The notes: generated by a model from the letters alone, not told the origin. A stretch of 64,000 nt of DNA from Kiritimatiellia bacterium (GCA_028681135.1 JAQUJC010000003.1:16263-80262); one strand, 5' to 3'; positions 53,913 through 62,373 are shown, counted from the first letter of the stretch. Translations and numbers: made by a program.

Positions 53913-54254
53913 GCCACCCTTACACGGGTGGCGAAAGTCGTCGGGGATCGCCGGGGGTGCAACCCCGGCCTACATGGATGCCAAACCGGACATTGTAGGC
54001 CACCCTTACACGGGTGGCGGGAATTGCCGGAGATCGCCGGGGGTGTAACCCCGGCCCACATGGATACCAAATCAACCCTTGTTGGCCACCCTTACACGGG
54101 TGGCGAAAGTCGTCGGGGAACCGCCGGGGGTGTAACCCCGGCCTACATGGATGTTAAACCGGACCTTGTCGGCCACCCTTACACGGGTGGCGGAAGTCGT
54201 TGGGGGTGCATGAATGCCAAATCAACCCTTGTCGGCCACCCTTACACGGGTGGC
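53913..54254. repeat. Five-unit tandem array of paired hairpins
   Basis: GCCACCC-TTACAC-GGGTGGC occurs at 53913, 53999, 54085, 54172 and 54235 (spacing 86, 86, 87, 63). Between the first four copies lies GCCGGGG-GTGYAA-CCCCGGC (53950, 54036, 54123). The last interval has lost this second hairpin. The array fills the 392-bp gap between convergent hrpB and the decarboxylase gene. Confidence 0.92.
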
Positions 54255-54284
54255 GAAAGGCCTCTGGCAAATCTGGTTTCAGCC

Positions 54285-55658
54285 TCATGTCTTCCACGGT
54301 ATCAATGATTTCATTGTGCGGCGGGCTTTATGCCGCCACGGAGCGGAATAAACATAATTGACCATCAGCCCGCATGATTCCGACAGTCCTCGCGGAGACG
54401 TATTCGCCCCGAAACACATCCCGGCATGGGTCACGGTGGCGCCGTTGCTGATATGGAAATTGGCGACGGGGTTGAGGGGTTTGCCCCGCTTGCCCTTCTC
54501 TTTGACCACATAAAAGTAGGCCAGCTCGAGCAACGGTTTTTTCAACCACTGGACATAGCGCGAATCCTCGATCCACTCTGTTCCCGAAAAGAGGTCCAAC
54601 AGGACCTCGGACACATCCGTCGCCTGCGTCCCGGTTTGTTCCGAAAAGTATTTCAGCAAGGCGTTGCGGTTTTTTGTGGGGAACAGGTTTTCCACCTCTT
54701 CTTTTTTCATCGCAAATCGCTGGTCATCTCCCTGGAGAATGCGCTTGAGATAGCGTTCCCAGAATCCCGGGATGGGGCTCAGCGTGGCGAAAGTCTCGAT
54801 GTGCGGATGAGTTTTGCGGATGAGGTCCACCACTTGGAAGATGAGAAGCTTGCCAAGGCCCAGGCCCGCCAAGCCGTTTTGCGCATTATTAATGGAGTAA
54901 AATATGGCGGTGTCCGGCTGGGCGCCCCGCTTGAGTTGTTTGCTTTTCGGACCCAGGATATCTTGAATGGAATGCGTGATGCCCCGCGTGAGAGCCACTT
55001 CGATAAAAATCACCATCTCGCCCGGCATGGACTGATGAAAGAGAGCAAAACATAGGCGGTCCGCGCCGAGGCGGTCGCCCATTTCGTCAATATTCGACAT
55101 GGGATGAACCAGGTCGTGATCCTTGAGAAAGCGAATATGGCGGAACGAGGACTCCATGGTGATCTGCTGCAAGAACAGAAATCCCTGTTGGAACCACATG
55201 TTGAACAATTGCGCGATGTCCTGATCCAGGAGCCGTAATTCTTCCGCGCCATGGCGTGCCGCCGTCAGGGCATCCACCCGCATATCCAGTAGAAACTTCA
55301 CCCCGCCCCTGAAGTTGACGAAGTGATTGAAGGCTCTGACTCGCGGCGACTCCAGCGCCTGGCGGAGTTCAGCCAATTGAGTTCCCCAGGCCAGTGTGTC
55401 CGACTCTTGCCCCGCGATCAGGGCGTGCAGACCCGATTCGATGTCGTACCTCCGAACTTCCATCTCCCGAAGAATCGCGGTGAAAAATATCGCGCGTTCG
55501 CTCTGTGGCAATTGATTGTACTGCTCGCGGAAGTCCGTCATCAGCCTTTCCGTCGGCTCTGAGTCGGTGGCGATCTGGCGCAAGAGGTCCACAAGCTGGC
55601 GCACCTCTTTCGATAAGGTGTTGTGCGCCGCGGTGGTTTCGTTGGAATCGGTCTTCAT
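54285..55658 (-). CDS. Malonyl-CoA decarboxylase
   Basis: The 457-residue protein resembles the single-chain malonyl-CoA decarboxylase known from animals and Rhizobium (MatA), which releases CO2 to give acetyl-CoA. Family motifs: DLVHPMSNIDEMGDRLGADR, SMPGEMVIFIEVALTRGI, TAIFYSINNAQNGLAGLGLG, TFATLSPIPGFWERYL and NFHISNGATVTHAGM, the last with the catalytic Ser/His region. ATG 55658 is chosen (MKTDSNETT). No matB or matC neighbour, so it may dispose of malonyl-CoA alone. Confidence 0.9.
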   Translation of the reverse strand: MKTDSNETTAAHNTLSKEVRQLVDLLRQIATDSEPTERLMTDFREQYNQLPQSERAIFFTAILREMEVRRYDIESGLHALIAGQESDTLAWGTQLAELRQALESPRVRAFNHFVNFRGGVKFLLDMRVDALTAARHGAEELRLLDQDIAQLFNMWFQQGFLFLQQITMESSFRHIRFLKDHDLVHPMSNIDEMGDRLGADRLCFALFHQSMPGEMVIFIEVALTRGITHSIQDILGPKSKQLKRGAQPDTAIFYSINNAQNGLAGLGLGKLLIFQVVDLIRKTHPHIETFATLSPIPGFWERYLKRILQGDDQRFAMKKEEVENLFPTKNRNALLKYFSEQTGTQATDVSEVLLDLFSGTEWIEDSRYVQWLKKPLLELAYFYVVKEKGKRGKPLNPVANFHISNGATVTHAGMCFGANTSPRGLSESCGLMVNYVYSAPWRHKARRTMKSLIPWKT

Positions 55659-55768
55659 CGACGGCTCTCCAGCTAGGTTCCGCAAGGGGCGCGGAACATG
55701 TTTTTCTACTCGGGCTCCTGCACCCGACCATCTTGCGCTATCTCTCGCTGGATTTCAACCCCCCCTTT

Positions 55769-55801
55769 GGGGTCAGCCCTTGAATCTTGAATCTTGAATT
55801 T
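55769..55801. repeat. Third copy of the short GGGGTCAGCCCTTGAATC repeat
   Basis: GGGGTCAGCCCTTGAATCTT matches the first 20 bases of the 154-bp direct repeat units at 33933 and 34845, with CTTGAAT duplicated. The rest of the unit is absent. Confidence 0.75.
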
Positions 55802-55877
55802 GCCCCTCGCGCCTTACCGTCTCAGGAGGCGAATTCGAGCCACGCACGACTGGGGTGACACGAGGCGGCCACCGTCG

Positions 55878-55895
55878 CCCCCCCCCCCCCCCCCC
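55878..55895. repeat. 18-C homopolymer next to nadA stop
   Basis: Eighteen C residues in a row lie two bases from the stop codon of leftward nadA. It is the longest homopolymer in the window; it could be real or affected by base-calling. Confidence 0.7.
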
Positions 55896-55897
55896 AT

Positions 55898-56923
55898 TCA
55901 ATCTCGCACCATTTCCGCATACGTGAACATGTTATCGATGCAGCGCAAGGCTCCGGCGCGAACATCGGGGGAAATCTCGATGATGTCCTCCGGTTCCGGG
56001 TGCACCAACACTCGGCGCACATCGTCCAGCGAATTCGATTTCATGTATTTGCACTCGAAGCACGGCCCGATAAAGGTCTTCCCCGGCATATCCACCTGCG
56101 CCCGCCCCGCCAACCCGCACTCCGTCAGCAGCAGGTACGCGCTCCCGGTTTGGTCGGCCTGCATATAGTCCATCAGCCCGCTTGTGCTGGCCACGAAGTC
56201 GGACTGCTCAATGATATCCCGGGTGCACTCCGGATGGCTCAAAACCTTGAGCCCGGGATGCTGCGCCTGCAGACGCCGGACTCGTTCTGCGTCGTATTCC
56301 GCATGAACATAGCAAGTCCCGTCGTACAGGCGGATATCCTTTGCCACCCCGCGCCGCTTCATTTCGTCCTGCACGTTCTCGCCCATCAGCTTGTCGGGCA
56401 GAAAATAGATTTGATCCGACGGGATTCGCTGCACGATATCGTAGACGTTCGAGCTCGTGACGCACACATCGCACTCCGCCTTCACCTCGGCCGAGGTATT
56501 GATGTAGCACACGAAGGTGAAACCGGGATGCTCCGCCTTCAGGCGCCGCACATCCTCCGCCGTGATGCTGTCGGCCAGCGAACATCCGCTCAGGCGGCTG
56601 GGAATCCGCACCTCCTTGTCCGGGTTCAGCACCTTCGCTGTCTCCGCCATGAAGCGCACGGCCACGAAAACGATCACGTCTGCGGTCGTCGCCTTCGCAT
56701 CTTTGCTCAACTGGTACGAATCCCCCACAAAATCGCTCACGCCATAGATGATTTCTGGATGCACATAGGAATGGGCCAGGATCACCGCATTCTTTTCCTG
56801 TTTGAGTCGCTTGATCTCATCGACCCGCGGTGCCATCTGCCGACAGCGCTCCAGGGAGTAGGGCCCTGAGGTTCCGGACTCCACGTTCTTCAGTTTTTCG
56901 TACAATTTTTCTGCCGTGCTCAT
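55898..56923 (-). CDS. nadA: Quinolinate synthase A
   Basis: NadA condenses iminoaspartate with dihydroxyacetone phosphate to quinolinate in NAD synthesis, using a 4Fe-4S cluster. The 341-residue protein has AVILAHSYVHPEIIYGVSDF, the cluster cysteines in LSGCSLAD, KAECDVCVTSSNV and GPCFECKYMK, and VLSHPECTRDIIEQSDFVAS. No nadB or nadC is next to it. The stop is followed by an 18-G run on the coding strand. Confidence 0.95.
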   Translation of the reverse strand: MSTAEKLYEKLKNVESGTSGPYSLERCRQMAPRVDEIKRLKQEKNAVILAHSYVHPEIIYGVSDFVGDSYQLSKDAKATTADVIVFVAVRFMAETAKVLNPDKEVRIPSRLSGCSLADSITAEDVRRLKAEHPGFTFVCYINTSAEVKAECDVCVTSSNVYDIVQRIPSDQIYFLPDKLMGENVQDEMKRRGVAKDIRLYDGTCYVHAEYDAERVRRLQAQHPGLKVLSHPECTRDIIEQSDFVASTSGLMDYMQADQTGSAYLLLTECGLAGRAQVDMPGKTFIGPCFECKYMKSNSLDDVRRVLVHPEPEDIIEISPDVRAGALRCIDNMFTYAEMVRD

Positions 56924-57226
56924 ATCGCCACTTCCGCTTGTCTTCAGGTCTGTTTGTGCTAGCGCTTATAGTATGCCCCATTTTAGCCCATTTTGCAGGT
57001 AAATAGTTTCCTCGCCCCTCATTTCCTCCCTCATTTCCCGCTTTTTAGCCCCAAAATAGGGATTTTGCCCCATTTTGGCTTAAATGGAGCATTTTCCCTG
57101 TTGTTTTGTCCGATTTTTCGATTTTTCACCCCAAAACCATCAAAATCGTTCTAAAATCGGTCCAAAACGGCAATATCAGCCAAAAGCGGCCTATAATTCA
57201 CCCTGCCGGCGGCGAAAAGCGCGAGT
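56924..57226. other. Gene-free AT-rich gap, AAAATGG-type motifs
   Basis: The 303-bp stretch is rich in CATTTTAGCCCATTTTGC and CCCCAAAATAGGG type words, similar in style to the repeats bounding the RHS island but not clearly the same element. It separates dnaG (upstream, leftward) from nadA. No gene is visible. Confidence 0.5.
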
Positions 57227-59083
57227 TTATGCCTCTGCCATACGCTGCAGATACTGGTCCAGAATGACGCTGGCGGCTTTCCAGCCGCACTTGAGCTTAC
57301 CCATATCCAGCAGCAGCTCGGTCATCTCATGCAGCAACTGCTGACGTTCCGGGCCTTCGAGGGTTTGCATGCGCTGGCTGATGCCAGTGCGCTGCGTTTC
57401 GAGATGCCGACGCCAGATGCGCACGACCAAATCCTGAGCGGCCTTCACTCCGTTTTCGTCTTCTTCCCGGCCCCCAATTTTACACGGCGCATTGGCAATT
57501 TTGGCCGCCAGCGCCTTGCAGTCGTCGCTGGCCTCATCCAAGGCGGGTATCAGTTCTTCTTCTTCCTCGGCCAAAATCTGAATAATGGTCCGACAGTCGG
57601 GGTCTGAAATCAACGGATAGGGCAGCCAGCGCCGGACAAATGCCGCGCCTTGTTCGTGGCCGTCGGAACACAGGAGAATGGCCAGTTCCACTTCGTCGAC
57701 GGGATGGTGGGGCCCTGTCGCGGGAGGGGCGAGGGCGTCCGCCCCCGCCGATGAGACCGGGCGACGTTTCAAACGCTGGGCGCGGCGCAAATCCTCACGC
57801 AGGGCACTGTAGCCCACTTGGAGTCCGGCCGCCGCCTCGCGCAGCATCTGTTCGGCCTGCACGGCCCCCTGGGCATGGGTCGCCAACTTCAACACCGCGC
57901 GGGTCGCGCGCAGCATGCCTTCTTGCGACTCCAAATCGCCGCGTTCTTTGAACAGTCCCACCAGAAAGTTCATGGGGCTGCAAGCGTTCGCCAGCACGGC
58001 GGCAAACGCCTCCGGGCCCGCCTGTAAAATCAGCGCATCGGGATCCTGGCCCACGGGCAGGGTGGCAAGAGAAACGGCTAATCCTTCTTCTATCAACAGT
58101 TCTGCCGTGCGCAAGGCGGCCTTTCGACCCGCGGAATCGGCATCGAGCACCACCACCACATGGTCGGCGTAGCGCTTGAGCAGGCGGGCATGTTCTTCCG
58201 TAATGGCGGTCCCTTGCGACGCCACCGCCGTGGGGAATCCGCCCAGATGACAGCGAATACAATCGATCTGCCCCTCCACCAGCAGGACCTTGCGCTGATC
58301 CAAAATATCCCGTTTGCCCTTGTCGAGTCCAAACAAGATTTTGCTTTTACGAAATACGGGGGTCTCGGGCGTGTTGACATACTTGCCGCCGGTCTTCTCA
58401 TCAGGCTTCAAGATACGCCCGCTGAAACCGACCGCCCGCCCCAGTTCGTCGCGAATCGTAAACATGACCCGCCCGCGGAAGCGGTCGTAGAGATTGCCTT
58501 TATCGCTGGCCAACACCAGTCCGGCGGCCTCCAACACCTTCATGCGGGCACTGTCCCGCCCCCCCGCTTTGTCCGCGAGAAACCCCCAGCCATCCGGCGC
58601 ATAGCCAATGCCCCATTCTTTCCAGGCGTCGAGGTCCAGCGTGCGGCCGCGCAAATATGCGCGTGCCGCCTCGGCCTCGGAGCTTTGCAATAGTTCTTTG
58701 TGGAAGCGGGCGGCGGCGTCTTCATTCGCCTTGAATAGCTCATCTTTCGCCGGCCCATCCGATTTCGATCGAGCGCCGCCTTCATCGAATTCCAGCACCA
58801 CCCCCGCCCGCGAAGCCATCAGGCGCAGAGCCGTTGGAAAATCCACATTTTCGTAAAGCATCACAAACTTGAAAACGTCGCCGCCCACCCCACAACCAAA
58901 GCAATGAAACGCCTGACGAGCCGAATTGACAGTGAAGGAGGGCGTCTTTTCCTTATGGAAAGGGCATAGCGCCTTGGCTGACGCCCCGGCGCGCTTCACT
59001 TGGATATACGACCCGATAACGTCGACAATATCCAGGGAACTGCGAATCCGATCAATGACGTCCTTGGAGACTATCCCCGCCAT
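57227..59083 (-). CDS. dnaG: DNA primase DnaG
   Basis: DnaG lays RNA primers at the replication fork. The 618-residue protein has the CHC2 zinc finger (CPFHKEKTPSF, then HCFGCGVGGDVFKF), the RNA polymerase domain with EWGIGYAPDGWGFL and the TOPRIM segment KVLLVEGQIDCIRCH, VVVLDADSAGRKAA. The C-terminal helical part would bind DnaB. ATG 59083 (MAGIVSKDVID) is chosen over 59128, which would run into cvpA. No rpoD follows it, unlike the common dnaG-rpoD order. Confidence 0.96.
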   Translation of the reverse strand: MAGIVSKDVIDRIRSSLDIVDVIGSYIQVKRAGASAKALCPFHKEKTPSFTVNSARQAFHCFGCGVGGDVFKFVMLYENVDFPTALRLMASRAGVVLEFDEGGARSKSDGPAKDELFKANEDAAARFHKELLQSSEAEAARAYLRGRTLDLDAWKEWGIGYAPDGWGFLADKAGGRDSARMKVLEAAGLVLASDKGNLYDRFRGRVMFTIRDELGRAVGFSGRILKPDEKTGGKYVNTPETPVFRKSKILFGLDKGKRDILDQRKVLLVEGQIDCIRCHLGGFPTAVASQGTAITEEHARLLKRYADHVVVVLDADSAGRKAALRTAELLIEEGLAVSLATLPVGQDPDALILQAGPEAFAAVLANACSPMNFLVGLFKERGDLESQEGMLRATRAVLKLATHAQGAVQAEQMLREAAAGLQVGYSALREDLRRAQRLKRRPVSSAGADALAPPATGPHHPVDEVELAILLCSDGHEQGAAFVRRWLPYPLISDPDCRTIIQILAEEEEELIPALDEASDDCKALAAKIANAPCKIGGREEDENGVKAAQDLVVRIWRRHLETQRTGISQRMQTLEGPERQQLLHEMTELLLDMGKLKCGWKAASVILDQYLQRMAEA

Positions 59084-59090
59084 GACCGCC

Positions 59091-59696
59091 CTACTCCGCC
59101 GGCCAGTCCGGCACAAATCCCGCGTCATCCTCCGCAGGCGCCACCGGCGGCGGCATCACGGCATGGGGCAACTCCACACCGACGGGAATTTCGGCCTGGA
59201 TCATCTCCACCTTCTGCGCCACCACATTATAGCTTTCCACCAGATGCGGCAGCACCACGGGCCCCGTTTGCGAAGCGTGAATCTGGCGCTGGATCCACGC
59301 CGAGGGCACAAAATACACGGCCAGCATCAGCAGCAGGTAAATGGCTCCGCGGCGAAACAGGCCCGCCAGTAGGCCCCCGACCCGCTCGACCGGCCCCTTG
59401 AATGAAAACGTCATCAGGGACCCCAGACCGATCCGCAGCGCCCGCATGCCATAAAGCGAGAGGGTGACCAACACCACCACGGCAACCAGCCGCGTGATTT
59501 CAGGGTTCCAGGCCCAGCGGGCACAGATCCAGGCCGAGACCGGTTCATAAAACAGCCAGGTCACCACCACGGCCACCACCATCCCGATCAACATGGCCAA
59601 TTCATGCGAGAGCCCCCGTACCGCCCCCATCGCCGCGCCGTAGAGCAAGGCCGCCAATAAGAGCCAATCCACCCAATTCAATGTTGCCCAGTCCAT
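59091..59696 (-). CDS. cvpA: CvpA-family membrane protein
   Basis: The 201-residue protein has four hydrophobic spans in the first 125 residues, opening WVDWLLLAALLYGAAMGAVR with GLSHELAMLIGMVVAVVVTW, the CvpA/colicin V production pattern. CvpA proteins affect envelope stress and secretion. The tail is Pro/Ala-rich and acidic. It is 7 bp from dnaG, so the two are co-transcribed. Confidence 0.85.
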   Translation of the reverse strand: MDWATLNWVDWLLLAALLYGAAMGAVRGLSHELAMLIGMVVAVVVTWLFYEPVSAWICARWAWNPEITRLVAVVVLVTLSLYGMRALRIGLGSLMTFSFKGPVERVGGLLAGLFRRGAIYLLLMLAVYFVPSAWIQRQIHASQTGPVVLPHLVESYNVVAQKVEMIQAEIPVGVELPHAVMPPPVAPAEDDAGFVPDWPAE

Positions 59697-59723
59697 GCGC
59701 GTCTCCTTTCCGTGATGAGTGGG

Positions 59724-60245
59724 TCAGGCGATCTCCGCCCCGGAAGAAAGGTCCACATCGATCTCACAGCCCAGCATGATACTCTCATCGAACAGAAACC
59801 GCCCCGAAAACGGACGGCCCTCCAGCACCAGAGGATACCACAACCGGTCGTCGGCCCACATCTGGCTGTAGGGCATTTCGCGCTCATCCACCCACAGCGG
59901 AATGGCCTCGGTCGTCTCGGTGGGAATGCCTTCGTAGGATGCCGCCGTATACACGTGGCAGCGCAGCGAATAGCCATTCGTGAATTCAAACGCCAATTCG
60001 CCCGCTTTTTGGACCCCGATAGGCGTGACATGCAGCTCCTCCTGAATCTCCCGGATCGCGCCCTCCTCGGGTGATTCGCCGGGTTCCACCCGTCCGCCGG
60101 GGGCATTAATCAGCCCCGCCCCCATCCCCAGGAGCTTACGGATCAGCAGCACCATCCCATCCATGCGCACAAACATCAGCGTGGCCGTCTCGCGCGGCAC
60201 CCACGTCGACCAATCCATCTGCGTAAACTTTACATTACTCCTCAT
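59724..60245 (-). CDS. NUDIX hydrolase, MutT/MTH1-like
   Basis: The 173-residue protein has a full NUDIX box (GGRVEPGESPEE, then AIREIQEEL), binding Mg2+ to cleave nucleoside diphosphate derivatives. FEFTNGYSLRCHVYTAASY and MPYSQMWADDRLWYPLVLEG resemble the 8-oxo-purine triphosphatase MTH1 more than short MutT. It likely sanitises oxidised nucleotides. Met at 60245 is used; 60218 (MDWSTWVPRETA) is a possible start. It is 27 bp upstream of cvpA. Confidence 0.88.
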   Translation of the reverse strand: MRSNVKFTQMDWSTWVPRETATLMFVRMDGMVLLIRKLLGMGAGLINAPGGRVEPGESPEEGAIREIQEELHVTPIGVQKAGELAFEFTNGYSLRCHVYTAASYEGIPTETTEAIPLWVDEREMPYSQMWADDRLWYPLVLEGRPFSGRFLFDESIMLGCEIDVDLSSGAEIA

Positions 60246-60402
60246 GATTAGTCCGTAATCTAACACGGAGCCCCCCTCGCGGGAAGCAAAAGCCCCCCGC
60301 AGCAAGAAAGGCAGGGAAATTCCAGAATATCCAGCCCAACTCGGACATCCCCAAAGGTCGTCCCGCCAAGCCCAGACCGAATGCGTAACCGTTTTCGCGC
60401 AT

Positions 60403-60432
60403 AATAACCGCTTATTATAATAAGCGGTTATT
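60403..60432. repeat. Perfect 30-bp palindrome (pair 2, left)
   Basis: Core TTATTATAATAA with stem AATAACCGC/GCGGTTATT. It is followed by TCGACTGAG. Confidence 0.9.
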
Positions 60433-60593
60433 TCGACTGAGTACTCATCCTAAAGATGCCGCGGATATCATCATCCATCACACCCTACATGTCCTCAAAC
60501 TTCATGGTAATCATTTCTATCAAGCTCTCGCAGAACGAATAAAAGCGGACCATAAAATCTAGGGCCGAAGACATAATTGTCTTTAGATTTAAA

Positions 60594-60617
60594 AACCGCT
60601 TATTATAATAAGCGGTT
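60594..60617. repeat. Perfect 24-bp palindrome (pair 2, right)
   Basis: Same core, stem AACCGC/GCGGTT, followed by ATTTCAACTGA, nearly the same right flank as the left copy. Centres are 188 bp apart. The surrounding 499-bp gap (60246-60744) has no gene that I support. Confidence 0.9.
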
Positions 60618-60744
60618 ATTTCAACTGAAGGATGATACTGAAAATGCGAAGAAAGACGGTATCTCCCATTCTGTTCCCTACATGCCACGCTAGCCGGGAC
60701 GCCTCCCGACATGTCACCCTCCCCCCCCCTGAAAGAGGCCCAAC

Positions 60745-61314
60745 CTATTGCACGCGTTGGATGAAATCGCCGGTGCGGGTATCCACGCGAACGTGTTCGC
60801 CCGGTGACATATATTCGGGCACCTGGATCACCAGTCCTGTCTCGAGGGTGGCAGCCTTGGTTCGTGCCGTCACACTGGCACCGCGCATCGAGGGCGCGCA
60901 TTCTGCAATGCTCAACTCCACCGCATCCGGCATCTGAATGCACACCACCCGGCCGCTTTGCAACAGAGCCTTGATGCCCTCCATCCCATCCACCAGATAG
61001 GGAACGGCCTCCTCAATGTCGTTTTCCATCAGCTCGTATGGGGTGTAATCCTCCAAATCCATGAAGGTAAATCGCTCGCCCTCACGATAGCTATACGACA
61101 CCATGCGCGTCTCGAAATCGGATTCTTTCAGCGGGTCATCCCCCTTGAGCGTCTGGTCCAATTTGGCACGCGTGCGCACATTGCGAAACCGCACCTTGTA
61201 CAGCGTGGCAGCCCCGCGTGCCGACGGCGATTGCGTTCGCAAGTGCTCGACTACATGCGGGTCCCCATTGATTTCCACCACACTGTTTTTTGTCAAATCA
61301 CATGCTTTGATCAT
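60745..61314 (-). CDS. efpL: EfpL/YeiP-type elongation factor P-like protein
   Basis: The 189-residue, three-domain protein resembles E. coli YeiP (EfpL) rather than canonical EF-P. The loop that contacts the P-site tRNA reads TQSPSARGAATLYKVRFRNV, with Arg in place of the modified Lys, and FMDLEDYTPYELMENDIEE and LETGLVIQVPEYMSPGEHVR follow. EF-P family proteins relieve stalls at polyproline and similar motifs. Here many proteins carry polyPro from C tracts. It stands alone on the leftward strand, 111 bp from the rightward anti-sigma-like gene. Confidence 0.88.
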   Translation of the reverse strand: MIKACDLTKNSVVEINGDPHVVEHLRTQSPSARGAATLYKVRFRNVRTRAKLDQTLKGDDPLKESDFETRMVSYSYREGERFTFMDLEDYTPYELMENDIEEAVPYLVDGMEGIKALLQSGRVVCIQMPDAVELSIAECAPSMRGASVTARTKAATLETGLVIQVPEYMSPGEHVRVDTRTGDFIQRVQ

Positions 61315-61424
61315 CGGTTTCCTTTCGGTTCAGAAAAACCCCGTAATGGGCTTTCTTTTTTGTGTTGTTCATTGTAGGCTTTTCAGTAATATACAGTCAA
61401 TCGGCGCATACAAAGGGACTCCTC

Positions 61425-61883
61425 ATGGAACATGTACTCGAAAAATCCTGGCAAATCCCCAACCAATTGCCAGCTATGAGCGCGGCGGCCCAGGAAGTCT
61501 TTGGATGGCTGGCCCAGCAACCCCTTCCCTCCCGCGTCAAATACTCCGTGGGCTTGGCAGTGGAGGAATTGATCACCAACATGATCCGTTACGGCTATGA
61601 CGACGACAAGGAACATATCATCCGCTTTCGCATTGTCATCCATCCCGACTACCTGGAAATTGTATTTGAAGACGACGGACATCCCTTTGATCCCACCGGC
61701 TACCCGCCCCCCGATCTCGAACATATTGTAAGTTCTTCTCGCGCGGGCGGCTTGGGCATCCAATTGGTGCGAAAAATCACCTCCAGCATGACGTATGAAC
61801 GCGACGGGAACATCAACCGCAACACATTAAGAATTCGCCGCATGGAACCCGGTGACACCCAGGTCATTCGTCTAAATCTCTAA
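61425..61883 (+). CDS. RsbW/SpoIIAB-like ATP-binding regulatory protein 1
   Basis: The 152-residue protein is a free HATPase_c_2 domain. N box: AVEELITNMIRYGY; G1: FEDDGHPFDP; G2: GGLGIQLVRK. Such proteins bind ATP and act as anti-sigma factors or serine kinases on anti-anti-sigma partners. ATG 61425 is chosen since AAAGGGA is about 8 bases upstream. The next gene is a paralogue with the same start pattern (SWQIPNQL). No STAS or sigma gene is visible. Confidence 0.85.
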   Translation: MEHVLEKSWQIPNQLPAMSAAAQEVFGWLAQQPLPSRVKYSVGLAVEELITNMIRYGYDDDKEHIIRFRIVIHPDYLEIVFEDDGHPFDPTGYPPPDLEHIVSSSRAGGLGIQLVRKITSSMTYERDGNINRNTLRIRRMEPGDTQVIRLNL

Positions 61884-61899
61884 CCCCCAGACCCTGCTG

Positions 61900-62373
61900 A
61901 TGCCCCAGTTGTATGGAGAGCATAGCTGGCAGATCCCGAATCAATTGGGACCCGCCACGGCCTTGGCCCGCAACGCGCTGGCGTGGGCCAATGACTTCCC
62001 CATCGCCGACCAGGCCAAGTATTCGCTACGCCTGGCCCTCGAAGAAATCCTCTCCAACACCGTCAATTATGGGTATACAGACCAGGCGGACCACCGCATT
62101 TCTGTGTGGATTTCCATCGACAGCGAGTTGATCCGCATCGAACTTGTTGACGATGCCCGCCCCTTCGATCCCACGCGCCAACCCAAACCCGACATTGCCT
62201 ACAATGTCCAAATGGGCATTCCGGGCGGCTTTGGCATTGAACTTGTCCGCCGCATCTGCCGCCATATGGGCTACCGTCGCGAAGAGGACCGTAATTGCAT
62301 CACCCTGCACATCGAATCCGCCGAGCCCGAGTCCGAATCGGAGCTGGCCGCCACCAAGGAACACTCACCATGA
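61900..62373 (+). CDS. RsbW/SpoIIAB-like ATP-binding regulatory protein 2
   Basis: The 157-residue protein is a tandem paralogue of the preceding gene, 16 bp downstream. N box: LALEEILSNTVNYGY; G1: VDDARPFDP; G2: GGFGIELVRR. Start SWQIPNQL is shared. It ends by overlapping the lipoprotein start (ATGA). It may act with copy 1 as a heterodimer or on a different partner. Confidence 0.85.
   Translation: MPQLYGEHSWQIPNQLGPATALARNALAWANDFPIADQAKYSLRLALEEILSNTVNYGYTDQADHRISVWISIDSELIRIELVDDARPFDPTRQPKPDIAYNVQMGIPGGFGIELVRRICRHMGYRREEDRNCITLHIESAEPESESELAATKEHSP

Noticed and set aside
53913-54254. CRISPR array
   Set aside because: Units are palindromic throughout with no unique spacers, spacing is irregular at the end and no cas genes are present.
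53883-54308. 141-codon frame across the hairpin array
   Set aside because: It only translates the repeats (GHPYTGG-type), changes frame relation between units and has no start signal.
60485-60943. 152-codon leftward frame between the palindromes and efpL
   Set aside because: It overlaps efpL on the same strand in another frame and crosses a palindrome; no motif.
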